Assembly: GCA_017303675.1 (NCBI GenBank)
Contig: JAFLBX010000002.1
Location: 62,001 to 126,000 of the forward strand
Origin: Ignavibacteria bacterium
GTDB taxonomy: Bacteria > Bacteroidota > Ignavibacteria > Tepidaquicellales > OLB5
DNA length: 64,000 nt
Direction: 5' to 3'
The notes below the pieces were generated by a model that was given only the letters and a program-made list of their open reading frames with translations, was not told where the DNA came from and searched no databases. The position numbers were made by a program, and so were the translations under genes. Below, in pieces: positions 9,262 to 18,452 of this stretch (its first letter is position 1; each line of letters starts with the position of its first letter).

Positions 9262-10119
9262 TTATTTTTTTGAATAATCATAAAAACCTTTGCCTGATTT
9301 TCTGCCTAAATAACCGGCTGCCACCATTTTCTTCAGCAGGGGACATGGGCGGTATTTTGAATCACCCAGACCGTTGTGCAGTACTTCCATTATCGAAAGG
9401 CAGACATCAAGCCCGATGAAATCAGCTAGTGTTAACGGACCCATTGGATGAGCCATGCCTAGCTTCATTACATTATCAATAGCTTCAGGTGTTGCTACGC
9501 CTTCCATTACACAATACATGGCTTCATTCAGCATAGGCAGCAGTACACGGTTAGAAACAAATCCCGGGTAATCGTTCACTTCTACCGGAACCTTATCTAT
9601 TTTTTCTGAAAGCTCTTTAATTATGCTGTAAGTTTCATCACTGGTGGCAAGTCCGCGGATAACTTCTATCAGCTTCATTACCGGAACGGGATTCATAAAA
9701 TGCATGCCGATCACCTTATCAGCGCGCTTTGTTATAGCAGCAATTTCAGTAATTGAAATTGATGATGTATTGCTTGCAAGTATTGCTTCAGGCTTGCAGC
9801 TTTCATCCAGGGTCCTGAAAATATTTTTTTTGATCTCGAAATTTTCAGTGGCTGCTTCTATAACCAGCTCGGAATCTTTGGCGTCAACCAGGTTTGTTGA
9901 AGTTTTAATATTAGCTAAGGCGGAATCCATTTTTTCTTTCGTAATGGCTTCTTTTTTTAGCTGGCGCTCAAGGTTTCCTGTGATGGTTTTGATTGATCTT
10001 TCAAGAAATTCCTGCTTGATATCAATTAAAGTTACCTTGTAACCGTACAATGCAAATACATGGGCAATTCCATTGCCCATTGTTCCTGAACCTATGACTG
10101 AAATGTTTTGAATATTCAT
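9262..10119 (-). CDS. 3-hydroxybutyryl-CoA dehydrogenase
   Basis: NAD-dependent oxidation of 3-hydroxyacyl-CoA. I place the start at the ATG at 10119 ([12 protein letters not shown]), giving 285 residues. An in-frame GTG at 10149 would give ten more, but that codon falls inside a repeated intergenic element and the added residues do not resemble the family. Rossmann motif [11 protein letters not shown] is at the N-terminus; the catalytic His is in [14 protein letters not shown]; the C-terminal domain has [15 protein letters not shown] and ends [14 protein letters not shown]. It lies 24 bases upstream of the acyl-CoA dehydrogenase gene and is probably co-transcribed with it. Confidence 0.93.
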   Translation of the reverse strand: MNIQNISVIGSGTMGNGIAHVFALYGYKVTLIDIKQEFLERSIKTITGNLERQLKKEAITKEKMDSALANIKTSTNLVDAKDSELVIEAATENFEIKKNIFRTLDESCKPEAILASNTSSISITEIAAITKRADKVIGMHFMNPVPVMKLIEVIRGLATSDETYSIIKELSEKIDKVPVEVNDYPGFVSNRVLLPMLNEAMYCVMEGVATPEAIDNVMKLGMAHPMGPLTLADFIGLDVCLSIMEVLHNGLGDSKYRPCPLLKKMVAAGYLGRKSGKGFYDYSKK

Positions 10120-10146
10120 TATGAATTTGATCTCCGAAAATTTGAT

Positions 10147-10212
10147 CACCTGAACTCGTTTCAGGGTCTGTATTAAATATGCAATAGATGCTGAAACGAG
10201 TTCAGCATGACA
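10147..10212. repeat. Inverted-repeat element, copy 1 (short)
   Basis: Left arm 10147-10169 (CACCTGAACTCGTTTCAGGG...) and right arm 10186-10212 (ending TTCAGCATGACA) are near-complementary, with a 16-base centre. A longer relative is at 33143-33247. It sits between the thiolase and hydroxyacyl-CoA dehydrogenase genes and could form an RNA hairpin within that transcript. Confidence 0.75.
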
Positions 10213-10224
10213 TAAATATTAACC

Positions 10225-11403
10225 TTAGATCTTTTCTATTATAATTGCAGTAGCTTCGCCGCCGCCATTGCAAAGTGTAACAAGGCCGTAACGCTTATTG
10301 AGCCTGTGCAGGTTGTACAGCAATGTAATAAGCAGTCTTGCTCCTGATGCGCCGATAGGGTGTCCTATTGCTATTGCGCCGCCGGTTACATTAACCTTTG
10401 CGGGGTCAATTCCGGCTATCTGGTTAACTGCGCAGCTTACAACAGCGAACGCTTCGTTGATCTCAAACAGGTCAATATCGTCCTTAGTTAAGCCGGCTTT
10501 TTTGCAAACCTTATCTATCACGTATCCCGGAGCTGTTGTGAACCAGTCCGGCGCGTGTGAATGGGTTGCCTGGGCAACTATTCTTGCCATTGGTTTTGAA
10601 CCTGAGCTCTCAGCATGCTCTTTTGACATCAATACAACAGCGCCTGCTCCATCATTTATATTTGATGCATTAAAAGCTGTGATAGTACCTTCTTTTGCGA
10701 ATACAGGCTTCAGCGAGAAAGCTTTTTCAAAGTTCACTTTCCCAGGGTCTTCATCTGTATCAAATAAGGTGACATTTCCTTTCCTGTCCTTCATCTCAAC
10801 TGGTACAATAGCATCTTTAAAATACCCGTTCTTTATGGCATCGAGCGCTTTTTCATATGAGCCCTTTGCGAATTCATCCTGCATTTCACGTGATACTTTA
10901 TGTTCTGCCGCGCAAAGCTCTCCAAGCATTCCCATATGTTTATTGCCGTAGGGATCCCAAAGCCCATCGTGTATCATCAGGTCAAAGATCTCGCCATTAC
11001 CCATCCTGTAACCATTGCGCGCTTTTTTTAATATGTACGGAGCATTGGTCATGGATTCCATACCCCCAGCAACAACAATTTCTGCATCGCCGGCTTTGAT
11101 AGCCTGCTCGCCCAGCATCACAGATTTTAAGCCGGAACCGCACACTTTATTTATTGTTGTTGCAGAAACAGAATCAGGTATTCCCGCACCAAGTGATGCC
11201 TGCCTTGCAGGCGCCTGTCCAAGGCCGCCCTGCAGAACGTTACCCATCAATACTTCATCTATTTCTTCGGGTTTAATGCCCGCTCTTTTTACTGCTTCTT
11301 TAATTGCAAATGCGCCAAGCTGGGGAGCTGAAAAACCGCTTAAGCTTCCATTGAATGCTCCAACCGCTGTCCGCGCTGCTGATACTATTACTACTTCCTT
11401 CAT
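10225..11403 (-). CDS. Acetyl-CoA C-acetyltransferase (thiolase)
   Basis: Biosynthetic/degradative thiolase: two acetyl-CoA to acetoacetyl-CoA, or the reverse. 392 residues, the standard length. The acyl-carrying Cys is in NKVCGSGLKS (~residue 88), the base His in AIGHPIGASG, and the second Cys in TLCNGGGEAT near the C-terminus. First gene of a three-gene group (thiolase, hydroxybutyryl-CoA dehydrogenase, acyl-CoA dehydrogenase) that covers three of the four steps between acetyl-CoA and butyryl-CoA. A repeat element of about 66 bases separates it from the second gene. Confidence 0.94.
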   Translation of the reverse strand: MKEVVIVSAARTAVGAFNGSLSGFSAPQLGAFAIKEAVKRAGIKPEEIDEVLMGNVLQGGLGQAPARQASLGAGIPDSVSATTINKVCGSGLKSVMLGEQAIKAGDAEIVVAGGMESMTNAPYILKKARNGYRMGNGEIFDLMIHDGLWDPYGNKHMGMLGELCAAEHKVSREMQDEFAKGSYEKALDAIKNGYFKDAIVPVEMKDRKGNVTLFDTDEDPGKVNFEKAFSLKPVFAKEGTITAFNASNINDGAGAVVLMSKEHAESSGSKPMARIVAQATHSHAPDWFTTAPGYVIDKVCKKAGLTKDDIDLFEINEAFAVVSCAVNQIAGIDPAKVNVTGGAIAIGHPIGASGARLLITLLYNLHRLNKRYGLVTLCNGGGEATAIIIEKI

Positions 11404-11436
11404 TTTACCGTTGCTTTATATTGTTAAATTTATTTT

Positions 11437-12216
11437 TTATTTATTGATGTTTGAGCTTGCTGAATTTATTATCTTGATGAATTTTTCAGCTTCCAGCGAA
11501 GCCCCTCCAATTAAGCCACCGTTCACTGTCTGTGAAGCAAACAGCTCCTTAGCATTATCGGGGGTCACACTGCCGCCGTAAATAATCCTGGTATTCTTCG
11601 AAATATCCTCATTGTACATTTTTTTCAGCTTCTTCCTCAGGAAATTATGCGCTGTTTCCACCTGGTGGGCAGTTGCATTTTTGCCTGTGCCTATAGCCCA
11701 AACAGGTTCATATGCTATAGTTACATTTACAATGCCTTCTTCGCTAACATGAGTAAGGCAGGCTGTAAGCTGCTCTTCAATCACAGATTCAGTGAGCTTA
11801 TCTTCATGTTCCTGCAGATTTTCACCCAGGCAAACAATAGGTTTCAAGCCTTCATCAAGTGCTTTCAGCACTTTTTTATTTATGATAGTGTTGGTTTCGT
11901 GGAAATACTGCCTGCGTTCTGAATGGCCTAAGATAACGTATTCACATCCGCATGATTTAAGCATGCCTGCAGAAATTTCACCGGTGTAAGCGCCGATTGT
12001 TTCGAAATGCATATTCTGCGCGCCAAGCTTAATGTTTGTTCCGCTGAGTTTTTTGTTAACTGCGTCAAGTGATGTGAAAGGCGGGCATAAAACCACTTCA
12101 GCGTCAATTGATTTGTGTTTTTCGGTATATTGTTTCAGCTCATCAGCAAACTGCTGAGATTGCACGAGCCCTTTGTTCATTTTCCAGTTCGCAACTATTA
12201 GCTTCTTTTGTGACAT
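11437..12216 (-). CDS. tpiA: Triosephosphate isomerase
   Basis: Interconverts dihydroxyacetone phosphate and glyceraldehyde 3-phosphate in glycolysis. 259 residues, slightly above the usual ~250. Catalytic residues are seen as ANWKMNK (Lys), GHSERRQYF (His), and AYEPVWAIGTG (Glu); the phosphate-binding loop is YGGSVTPDN. Start ATG gives MSQKKLIVANWKMN, in keeping with the family. It is 33 bases upstream of the thiolase start and 37 bases downstream of the gatB stop, so it may be part of one long minus-strand transcript. Confidence 0.97.
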   Translation of the reverse strand: MSQKKLIVANWKMNKGLVQSQQFADELKQYTEKHKSIDAEVVLCPPFTSLDAVNKKLSGTNIKLGAQNMHFETIGAYTGEISAGMLKSCGCEYVILGHSERRQYFHETNTIINKKVLKALDEGLKPIVCLGENLQEHEDKLTESVIEEQLTACLTHVSEEGIVNVTIAYEPVWAIGTGKNATAHQVETAHNFLRKKLKKMYNEDISKNTRIIYGGSVTPDNAKELFASQTVNGGLIGGASLEAEKFIKIINSASSNINK

Positions 12217-12253
12217 AAGTTATACTCCGTTCGCCTACGGTTTGTTAGCCGTA

Positions 12254-13714
12254 TCAGTTATTGCTTAAATTCTTTATTATAAGTTCATTTACAGTTTTGG
12301 GGTTAGCCTTACCCTTTGATTCTTTCATTACTTTACCAACAAATAACCCAAGAAGCTTTGTCTCACCGGCTTTATAACGCTCTACTTCTTTCGGGCTATC
12401 GGTCAGTATCTTTATTATGATCGCTTCTATTTCATTACTATCAGTTACCTGCATAAGATTTTTATCAGTTACGATCTTTTCCGGGTCCTGGTTCGCGTCA
12501 TCTCTGCCTGAAGTTTTCAGCATTTCTGCGTAAACTTCTTTTGCAATATTGTTAGAAATCTTTCCATCTGCAATCAAATTAATCAATTTTGCTAAATTTG
12601 AAGGGTGTATTATATATTCATTAATGCTGATTTTATTTTCATTAAGCACCCGCATTACTTCTGTCATAACCCAGTTACTTGCAGTTTTGTAGCTTTTTTT
12701 ATCTGTAGAACTGCAGATATCTTCAAAATATCCAGCAAGCTCCCTGTTTTGTGTTAACACCTCTGCATCGTATTGAGGGAGCATATATTCATTGATAAAT
12801 CTAGCTGATTTAACATGAGGCAGCTCCGGTAAATTACTGCTTATTCTATTTTTCCATTCTTCATCTACATATACTGTAACAAGATCCGGTTCCGGGAAGT
12901 AGCGGTAATCATGTGCTTCTTCCTTTGAACGCATAGGGATAGTTGCTTTAGCCTTTGCATCGAATGTCATTGTCTGGTGTATAACAGTGCCGCCGTTTTC
13001 AATCAGTTCTGCCTGGCGCTTAATTTCATAATCAAGCGCATCAGCAACATTACGGAATGAGTTTAGATTTTTAACTTCACACTTTGTGCCGAATTTTTCA
13101 GCGCCCTTAAGCCTGACGGATACATTGGCGTCACACCTTAAGCTGCCTTCTTCCATATTGCCGTCGCAAATATCAAGATATATAACAAGCTGCTTAAGCA
13201 TTGTGAGGTAATCATAAGCTTCCTTGGAGCTGCGCATATCAGGTTCGCTTACTATTTCTATTAGCGGAACGCCGCAGCGGTTTAGATCAACCAGTGATTC
13301 ATCAGAAGAGAGATCGTGTATGGATTTACCTGCATCTTCTTCCATGTGAATTCGCGTTATGCCGATAGTTTTTTCGCCAATTGTAACTTTGCCGTGTTCG
13401 CATATTGGCTGATCGAACTGTGATATTTGATATCCTTTCGGGAGATCAGGGTAAAAATAATTTTTTCTTGCGAAAATAGAGCGCTCTCTTATGCTGCATT
13501 TTGTTGCAGTCCCCAGCTTTAAAATAAATTCTACCAGATTCCTGTTGAGAACAGGTAAAGTCCCGGGATGCCCGAGACAAACAGGGCAAATGTTGGTATT
13601 CGGTGGAGCGTTGAATTCAGTTGAGCATGAACAAAAAGCTTTGCTTTTTGTTTTAAGCTGTGCGTGAACTTCAAGCCCTATAACCGCTTCGTATTTTGAG
13701 TAGTGTGAATCCAA
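12254..13714 (-). CDS. gatB: Asp-tRNA(Asn)/Glu-tRNA(Gln) amidotransferase subunit B
   Basis: Subunit of GatCAB, which converts mischarged Glu-tRNA(Gln) or Asp-tRNA(Asn) to the amidated form. 486 residues, normal. The chain begins with the family signature YEAVIGLEVHAQL and has the zinc-site cysteines in FCSCSTEF and NICPVCLGHPG, the kinase-like core (~1-290, GVPLIEIVSEPDM) and the YqeY-like tRNA-binding tail. The start is a TTG at 13714; no ATG precedes the conserved region in frame. gatA and gatC are not in the window. Confidence 0.96.
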   Translation of the reverse strand: MDSHYSKYEAVIGLEVHAQLKTKSKAFCSCSTEFNAPPNTNICPVCLGHPGTLPVLNRNLVEFILKLGTATKCSIRERSIFARKNYFYPDLPKGYQISQFDQPICEHGKVTIGEKTIGITRIHMEEDAGKSIHDLSSDESLVDLNRCGVPLIEIVSEPDMRSSKEAYDYLTMLKQLVIYLDICDGNMEEGSLRCDANVSVRLKGAEKFGTKCEVKNLNSFRNVADALDYEIKRQAELIENGGTVIHQTMTFDAKAKATIPMRSKEEAHDYRYFPEPDLVTVYVDEEWKNRISSNLPELPHVKSARFINEYMLPQYDAEVLTQNRELAGYFEDICSSTDKKSYKTASNWVMTEVMRVLNENKISINEYIIHPSNLAKLINLIADGKISNNIAKEVYAEMLKTSGRDDANQDPEKIVTDKNLMQVTDSNEIEAIIIKILTDSPKEVERYKAGETKLLGLFVGKVMKESKGKANPKTVNELIIKNLSNN

Positions 13715-13726
13715 TAATTTTTCTCA

Positions 13727-13779
13727 GGGCTAAAGCCCCTGTTATATAGTTTTAAATTAACCACGACCTAAAGGTAGTG
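13727..13779. repeat. Bipartite palindromic element, inverted copy
   Basis: GGGCTAAAGCCC (13727-13738), a 22-base spacer, then an imperfect palindrome CCACGACCTAAAGGTAGTGA (13761-13780). This is the reverse-complement arrangement of the element at 53198-53248. It lies upstream of gatB. Confidence 0.65.
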
Positions 13780-13836
13780 ACAATAACGATAACTAAGTAT
13801 TAAAGCAGCTTTTTGATTTTTAATATTTGCTCTTTG

Positions 13837-15051
13837 TTATTTGTTAAGAACCTGAGTTATCTTCTCAGCAGCATCTTTAAAGCCATCAGCGGCTATTATT
13901 GCAAGTCCTGATTCATCGAGCATCTTTTTCGCGATATCTGCGTTTGTTCCGGCAAGCCTTACTACTACCGGTACCTGAATGTTGATGTTTTTAGCCGCTT
14001 CTATGATACCGCCTGCTACACGGTCGCACCTAACAATACCGCCGAATATATTCACAAGTATAGCTTTAACATTGGGGTCAGAAAGAATAATCCTGAAACC
14101 GTTCTCAACGGTTTCTTTTGAAGCTCCGCCGCCAACATCAAGAAAGTTTGCCGGCTCGCCGCCTGCAAGCTTAATGATATCCATTGTTGCCATTGCAAGT
14201 CCCGCGCCGTTTACCATACATCCAACATTGCCGTCAAGCTTTACATAGTTCAGGCTGTATTTTGAAGCTTCAACTTCAAGCGGGTCTTCTTCATTGGTAT
14301 CTCTAAGCTCAGGATAATCTTTATGCCTGAACATCGCGTTATCATCAAGAGTCATTTTAGCATCCAGTGCAACTATCTTTTTATCGTTCAAAATAGCCAT
14401 TGGATTTACTTCAATAAGCGAAGCGTCGCTTTCTTCATATGCCTTGTAAAGTGTCTTTATGAACGGAACAAAATTCTTGAATACTTCGCCTTCCAAACCA
14501 AGCCCGAAAGCTAGCCTTCTTATCTGGAAAGGCTGTAAGCCTATATTTGGGTCAATCCATTCTTTAATGATCTTCTCCGGGGTTTCTTCTGCTACTTTTT
14601 CAATTTCTACTCCGCCTTCTGTTGATGCCATAATTACATTTTTACCAACTGATCTATCAAGCAGAATACCAATATAGAACTCATGAGTGTAATCCAGACC
14701 TTCTGTAATAAAAAGGGTCTGAACAATTTTACCTTCTTCACCGGTCTGGTGTGTTACCAGCAGGTTGCCAAGTATTTTTTCGGCGTATTCCTTTGCTTTA
14801 GCGGCATCGGTTGTGAACTTCACGCCGCCATCCATGATAAGCTCGTCGCGGTTATTTGGGTTGTAAACTTTACCTTTTCCTCTTCCGCCTGCATGTATCT
14901 GTGATTTTACCACATACTGGTTTATACCGTGAGACTGCAGAGTGCTTATTGCAGCATCAAACTCAGATATTTCTTTTATCGGGATACCGTTTTGTACGGG
15001 AACTCCGTATTTTAACAAGATCTGTTTTGCCTGGTATTCGTGTAATTTCAT
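13837..15051 (-). CDS. sucC: Succinate-CoA ligase (ADP-forming) subunit beta
   Basis: Beta subunit of succinyl-CoA synthetase in the TCA cycle: succinyl-CoA to succinate with ATP or GTP made. 404 residues; the family is commonly ~390. The ATP-grasp domain is N-terminal (MKLHEYQAKQILLKYGVP; SQIHAGGRGKGK), Mg-binding IEVNPMAI follows, and the C-terminal CoA-ligase domain has NFLDVGGGAS and NIFGGIVRCD. The alpha subunit gene sucD is not adjacent, which is unusual compared with many proteobacteria. It lies 40 bases after a lipoprotein gene and may end the operon that begins with P5C dehydrogenase. Confidence 0.96.
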   Translation of the reverse strand: MKLHEYQAKQILLKYGVPVQNGIPIKEISEFDAAISTLQSHGINQYVVKSQIHAGGRGKGKVYNPNNRDELIMDGGVKFTTDAAKAKEYAEKILGNLLVTHQTGEEGKIVQTLFITEGLDYTHEFYIGILLDRSVGKNVIMASTEGGVEIEKVAEETPEKIIKEWIDPNIGLQPFQIRRLAFGLGLEGEVFKNFVPFIKTLYKAYEESDASLIEVNPMAILNDKKIVALDAKMTLDDNAMFRHKDYPELRDTNEEDPLEVEASKYSLNYVKLDGNVGCMVNGAGLAMATMDIIKLAGGEPANFLDVGGGASKETVENGFRIILSDPNVKAILVNIFGGIVRCDRVAGGIIEAAKNINIQVPVVVRLAGTNADIAKKMLDESGLAIIAADGFKDAAEKITQVLNK

Positions 15052-15091
15052 TTTAAAATTTATTTATAGTTTATTAATATTATAAAATTTT

Positions 15092-15370
15092 TTATTTTTT
15101 GCTGTTCTTCAGGTTCTGTATGCTCTTTTCGAGCTCTTTTTCAAGTGAATCTGTGCTTCGCTTAAGTGAATCAAGCTTTTTCTTGAAGCTGTTATTTACT
15201 GTATCGTTGAGCTGCTTAAAGTTTTCTCTTCTGATGGAATCAAGCTTTTTATCTGTTTCTTCCTGTATCCGAATCATTTCTTTATATGTATCAGTATCTT
15301 CAAACTTTTTCTTTCCGAACATTCCGCATCCGGATACAGCAAGGGCAAGAAATAAAATTGTAATTTTCAA
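15092..15370 (-). CDS. Small coiled-coil lipoprotein A
   Basis: Function unknown. 92 residues, start TTG. A lipoprotein signal ends at AVSGC with Cys15 as the lipid site. The rest is almost wholly charged helix with Leu/Ile at heptad spacing (LDSIRREN, KKLDSLKRSTDSLEKELE), so a coiled coil, ending in Lys-Lys. It resembles the next gene upstream (15387-15641) in the LDSL repeats and Lys-ending tail, so the two may be old tandem duplicates. Located 16 bases after that gene and 40 before sucC. Confidence 0.7.
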   Translation of the reverse strand: MKITILFLALAVSGCGMFGKKKFEDTDTYKEMIRIQEETDKKLDSIRRENFKQLNDTVNNSFKKKLDSLKRSTDSLEKELEKSIQNLKNSKK

Positions 15371-15386
15371 TTAATTATTTTACAGG

Positions 15387-15641
15387 TTATTTTGATTTTT
15401 TTGACTGCTTGTCAGTTTCTTCCTGCATCAATGAATCAGCTTTTGATTTAAGTGTGTCAAGCCTTTTCATCAGAGAGTCCAGTGATTTTCTGTCAATGGA
15501 CGAATCTATTTTTTTAAGGTTCTCATCTATCTTTTCGTTCACCTTCTCATTAACTTTTTCTTCAACTTTTTCGGTTATCCTGCTGCAGTTCAATACAAGT
15601 CCTAAAACCAGTAATGCGGACAGATATTTAATAATTTTCAT
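15387..15641 (-). CDS. Small coiled-coil lipoprotein B
   Basis: Function unknown. 84 residues. Signal peptide with lipobox LVLNC, Cys19 as lipid site. The mature part repeats short Glu/Lys units (EKVEEKVNEKVNEK, DENLKKIDS) and LDSL/LKSK heptads, predicting one long helix or coiled coil, and ends KKSK. It begins four bases after the L-2-hydroxyglutarate oxidase stop, a spacing that suggests translational coupling. Like its neighbour it could span the gap from outer membrane to cell wall, but nothing in the sequence proves that. Confidence 0.7.
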   Translation of the reverse strand: MKIIKYLSALLVLGLVLNCSRITEKVEEKVNEKVNEKIDENLKKIDSSIDRKSLDSLMKRLDTLKSKADSLMQEETDKQSKKSK

Positions 15642-15645
15642 AATA

Positions 15646-16845
15646 CTATAATTTTGATTTAATAATTCCAGCTATGGTTTTGCCTATTGAAAGGCTTGAT
15701 GTTGCAGCAGGCGAGGGGGCATTTAAAACATTTATGATGTTTTCCTTTTCGAGAATAAGAAAATCATCTATCAGCCTTCCATCCCTGCTGATTGCCTGGG
15801 CTCTCACCCCGGCACCGCCGGGTATCAGATCATTACCGGTAATTTCAGGCATCAGTTTCTGTAAAGCCTTGACAAAGGCTTTTTTGCTGTATGACCTTTT
15901 GAACTCACCCAAACCGGTTTTGAAATACTTCGATGCAATTGTATAAAATCCTTTCCATGTGAATGTCCTGAAGCTATCTTTAAAGCTGAATGAAGTTCTT
16001 GTGTAACCTTCCTTTCTGAAGGAAAGAACTGCATTCGGACCCGCTTCAACATCCCCGCCTGTCATCCTCGTAAAATGCACACCCAAAAAGGGGAATGCCG
16101 GATCTGGAACAGGGTAGATCAGATTCTTTACCAGGTATCTTTTTTCAGGTCTAAGCTTATAATACTCACCCCTGAAAGGGATAATCCTTGTATCAATGCC
16201 TGATTCACTGAGCGCAGCAACTTCGTCAGACTGCAGGCCGCAGCAATTTACAAATATTTTTGTGCTGAATGAACTGTTACCGGTTTCGATCTTAACTTGA
16301 CCTGATTCCGATATTACATTTTTAACTTTCTGATGAAACCTGATCTCACCGCCGGAGCTTAAAATTAATTCAGCGTATTTTTTAGAAACAGCCTTATAAT
16401 CAATTATGCCTGTATACGGAACGTGTATAGCTTTGATCCCGGCAGCATGCGGCTCAATTTCTTTAAGCTCATTTTTATCAAGGAACCTGATTTTACTGAG
16501 TCCGTTGGCTATACCGCGTTCATAAATATTATTAAGCGCTGCAAGCTCGTTTTCATCAACAGCAACAATAACCTTTCCGCAGATATCATAATAGATATTA
16601 TGTTTATCGCAGAAATCAAGCAGCATTTTGTAGCCGTTGATGCAGTTAAGCGCTTTCAGGCTGCCGGGCTTGTAATATATTCCGGAGTGTATAACTCCGC
16701 TGTTATTGCCGGTCTGATGTTTTGCGGCTTCTGCTTCTTTTTCAAGAACCAGTACCTTAGTCCCGGGTGTTTCTTCAAGGACTTTCAATGCAGCTGCAAG
16801 TCCGACAATACCGGCACCGGCTATTATTACATCATATCCAGACAA
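15646..16845 (-). CDS. lhgO: L-2-hydroxyglutarate oxidase
   Basis: FAD enzyme that oxidises L-2-hydroxyglutarate to 2-oxoglutarate. 399 residues, normal. The FAD-binding motif IIAGAGIVGLAAA is at the N-terminus, followed by the ribose-binding Glu (VLVLEKE) and the GNNSGVIHSGIYY segment characteristic of LhgO. The C-terminal GGAGVRAQAI... region closes the FAD site. The start is a TTG at 16845, six bases after the P5C dehydrogenase stop, so the pair is one operon. Together they deliver glutamate and 2-oxoglutarate to the TCA cycle. Confidence 0.9.
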   Translation of the reverse strand: MSGYDVIIAGAGIVGLAAALKVLEETPGTKVLVLEKEAEAAKHQTGNNSGVIHSGIYYKPGSLKALNCINGYKMLLDFCDKHNIYYDICGKVIVAVDENELAALNNIYERGIANGLSKIRFLDKNELKEIEPHAAGIKAIHVPYTGIIDYKAVSKKYAELILSSGGEIRFHQKVKNVISESGQVKIETGNSSFSTKIFVNCCGLQSDEVAALSESGIDTRIIPFRGEYYKLRPEKRYLVKNLIYPVPDPAFPFLGVHFTRMTGGDVEAGPNAVLSFRKEGYTRTSFSFKDSFRTFTWKGFYTIASKYFKTGLGEFKRSYSKKAFVKALQKLMPEITGNDLIPGGAGVRAQAISRDGRLIDDFLILEKENIINVLNAPSPAATSSLSIGKTIAGIIKSKL

Positions 16846-16851
16846 ACCGTA

Positions 16852-18405
16852 TTATTTAAAGATCTTTTCAGCTATGACCTTTGTCTGCATGAAAAGCAGC
16901 AGGTAATCAAATCCGCCGGCTTTAGAGCATGTTCCGCTCATATTATAACCGCCGAACGGATGAACACCTACCAGCGCACCAGTGCATTTCCTGTTGAGAT
17001 ACAGGTTACCAACAAAGATCTCTTCAGCAGCTTTTTTAATTTTCTTTTTATCCTTTGAATAAGCTGCCCCGGTTAAGCCGTATTCAGTATTGTTTGCAAT
17101 CTTTATGCCTTCTTCAAAATCACTTGCCTTTATAACTGCAAGTACCGGTCCGAATATCTCTTCCTGTGCAATTGTATCGTTAGGCTTTACATCTGCAATA
17201 ATAGTAGGCTGTATAAAATATCCGGCTTCATTTGCTTTTGCTCCTCCGAATACTATTCTGCCGCCTTCACTTACTGCCTTTTGGATATAGTTTAATATGC
17301 TGTCTTCTGATTTTTTATTTATAACTGCAGCCATACCCGGGTTATCCTCTGCGGGTCCGACTTTAATTGTGGAAGCTTTATCAACTAACAGGTCTATGAA
17401 CTTATCGTAGATCTTTTCGTGAACTATAACTCTTGAACATGCTGAACATTTCTGGCCCTGGAATCCGAAAGCTGATGCAATTACTCCCGCAGCAGCATCA
17501 TCAATTGATCTTAATTCGCTATCAACAACAATCGAATCCTTTCCGCCCATTTCAGCAGTAACACGTTTGATCCATTTCTGTCCGGGCTGCGCTTTTGCTG
17601 CGAGCTGGTTGATGTGCAGGCCTACTTCACGTGAGCCTGTAAATGATACAAATCGTGTAAGCGGGTGCTCAACAAGCATATCGCCGATTAAACCGCCTGA
17701 GCCGGGAAGGAAATTAACAACGCCTGCCGGAAGCTTTATTTCTTCAAGAAGCTCCATGAACTTCCAGGCTATTACGGGTGAATCGCTGGAAGGCTTTAGT
17801 ACAACTGTATTCCCTGTTACAAAAGCTGCTGTTGTCATGCCAACCAATATTGCCAGCGGGAAATTCCATGGCGGAATCACTACGCCAACCCCGAGAGGAA
17901 TATATTTCTGGTTATTTTCTTCACCTTTTATTTTAACAAGCTTAATGCTTTTTTCATACCTCAGCATTTCCCTGCCGTAGAATTCCATAAAATCTATTGC
18001 TTCAGCTACATCACCGTCAGCCTCAGCCCAGTTCTTGCCTACTTCATATACCATCCAGGCAGCAAATTCAAATTTGCGCTTACGCATCAGCTTGGCAGCT
18101 TTAAATAAATAATCAGCGCGTTTTTTAGCCGGGACCCTTTTCCATTCATCGAATTTAGCGTAAGCGGTTTCTATAGCGCGGTCAGCCATTTCCGGGGTTG
18201 CTTTTGATACTCTTCCGATTATCTCATTGGTGTTTGAAGGGTTGATAGATGTAATTTTATCTTCTGTTACGATTTTTTCTCCGCCTATTACAAGCGGGTA
18301 TTCATAGCTTAATTCATTGCGGACTTTTTCCAAAGCTGCGCGGAATTTTGCTGCATTTTTGGAATTTGTAAAATCTGTAAACGGTTCGTTCTTAAAAGCT
18401 TTCAT
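16852..18405 (-). CDS. L-glutamate gamma-semialdehyde (P5C) dehydrogenase
   Basis: Second step of proline breakdown: NAD-dependent oxidation of glutamate semialdehyde to glutamate. 517 residues, matching the monofunctional RocA/PruA type rather than the bifunctional PutA. Catalytic Glu in VTAEMGGKDSIVV, catalytic Cys in QGQKCSACSR, and the cofactor segment IPPWNFPLAI are all seen. The C-terminus GGYNMSGTCSKAGG is typical. Proline dehydrogenase is not in the window. First gene of a tight minus-strand group with lhgO, two lipoproteins and possibly sucC. Confidence 0.94.
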   Translation of the reverse strand: MKAFKNEPFTDFTNSKNAAKFRAALEKVRNELSYEYPLVIGGEKIVTEDKITSINPSNTNEIIGRVSKATPEMADRAIETAYAKFDEWKRVPAKKRADYLFKAAKLMRKRKFEFAAWMVYEVGKNWAEADGDVAEAIDFMEFYGREMLRYEKSIKLVKIKGEENNQKYIPLGVGVVIPPWNFPLAILVGMTTAAFVTGNTVVLKPSSDSPVIAWKFMELLEEIKLPAGVVNFLPGSGGLIGDMLVEHPLTRFVSFTGSREVGLHINQLAAKAQPGQKWIKRVTAEMGGKDSIVVDSELRSIDDAAAGVIASAFGFQGQKCSACSRVIVHEKIYDKFIDLLVDKASTIKVGPAEDNPGMAAVINKKSEDSILNYIQKAVSEGGRIVFGGAKANEAGYFIQPTIIADVKPNDTIAQEEIFGPVLAVIKASDFEEGIKIANNTEYGLTGAAYSKDKKKIKKAAEEIFVGNLYLNRKCTGALVGVHPFGGYNMSGTCSKAGGFDYLLLFMQTKVIAEKIFK

Positions 18406-18452
18406 GTTATTTTATATACTTTAAAATGATTTATATTATTTGTGAAAAAATT

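Noticed and set aside
10298-11581. Long plus-strand frames opposite the thiolase and tpiA genes
   Set aside because: They are complementary to well-identified genes, show repetitive Ser/Ala/Pro composition of antisense translation, and have no start signal or family resemblance.
16423-17058. 211-residue plus-strand frame across the lhgO/P5C dehydrogenase junction
   Set aside because: Opposite two clear enzymes with intact catalytic motifs; the frame has no domain pattern.
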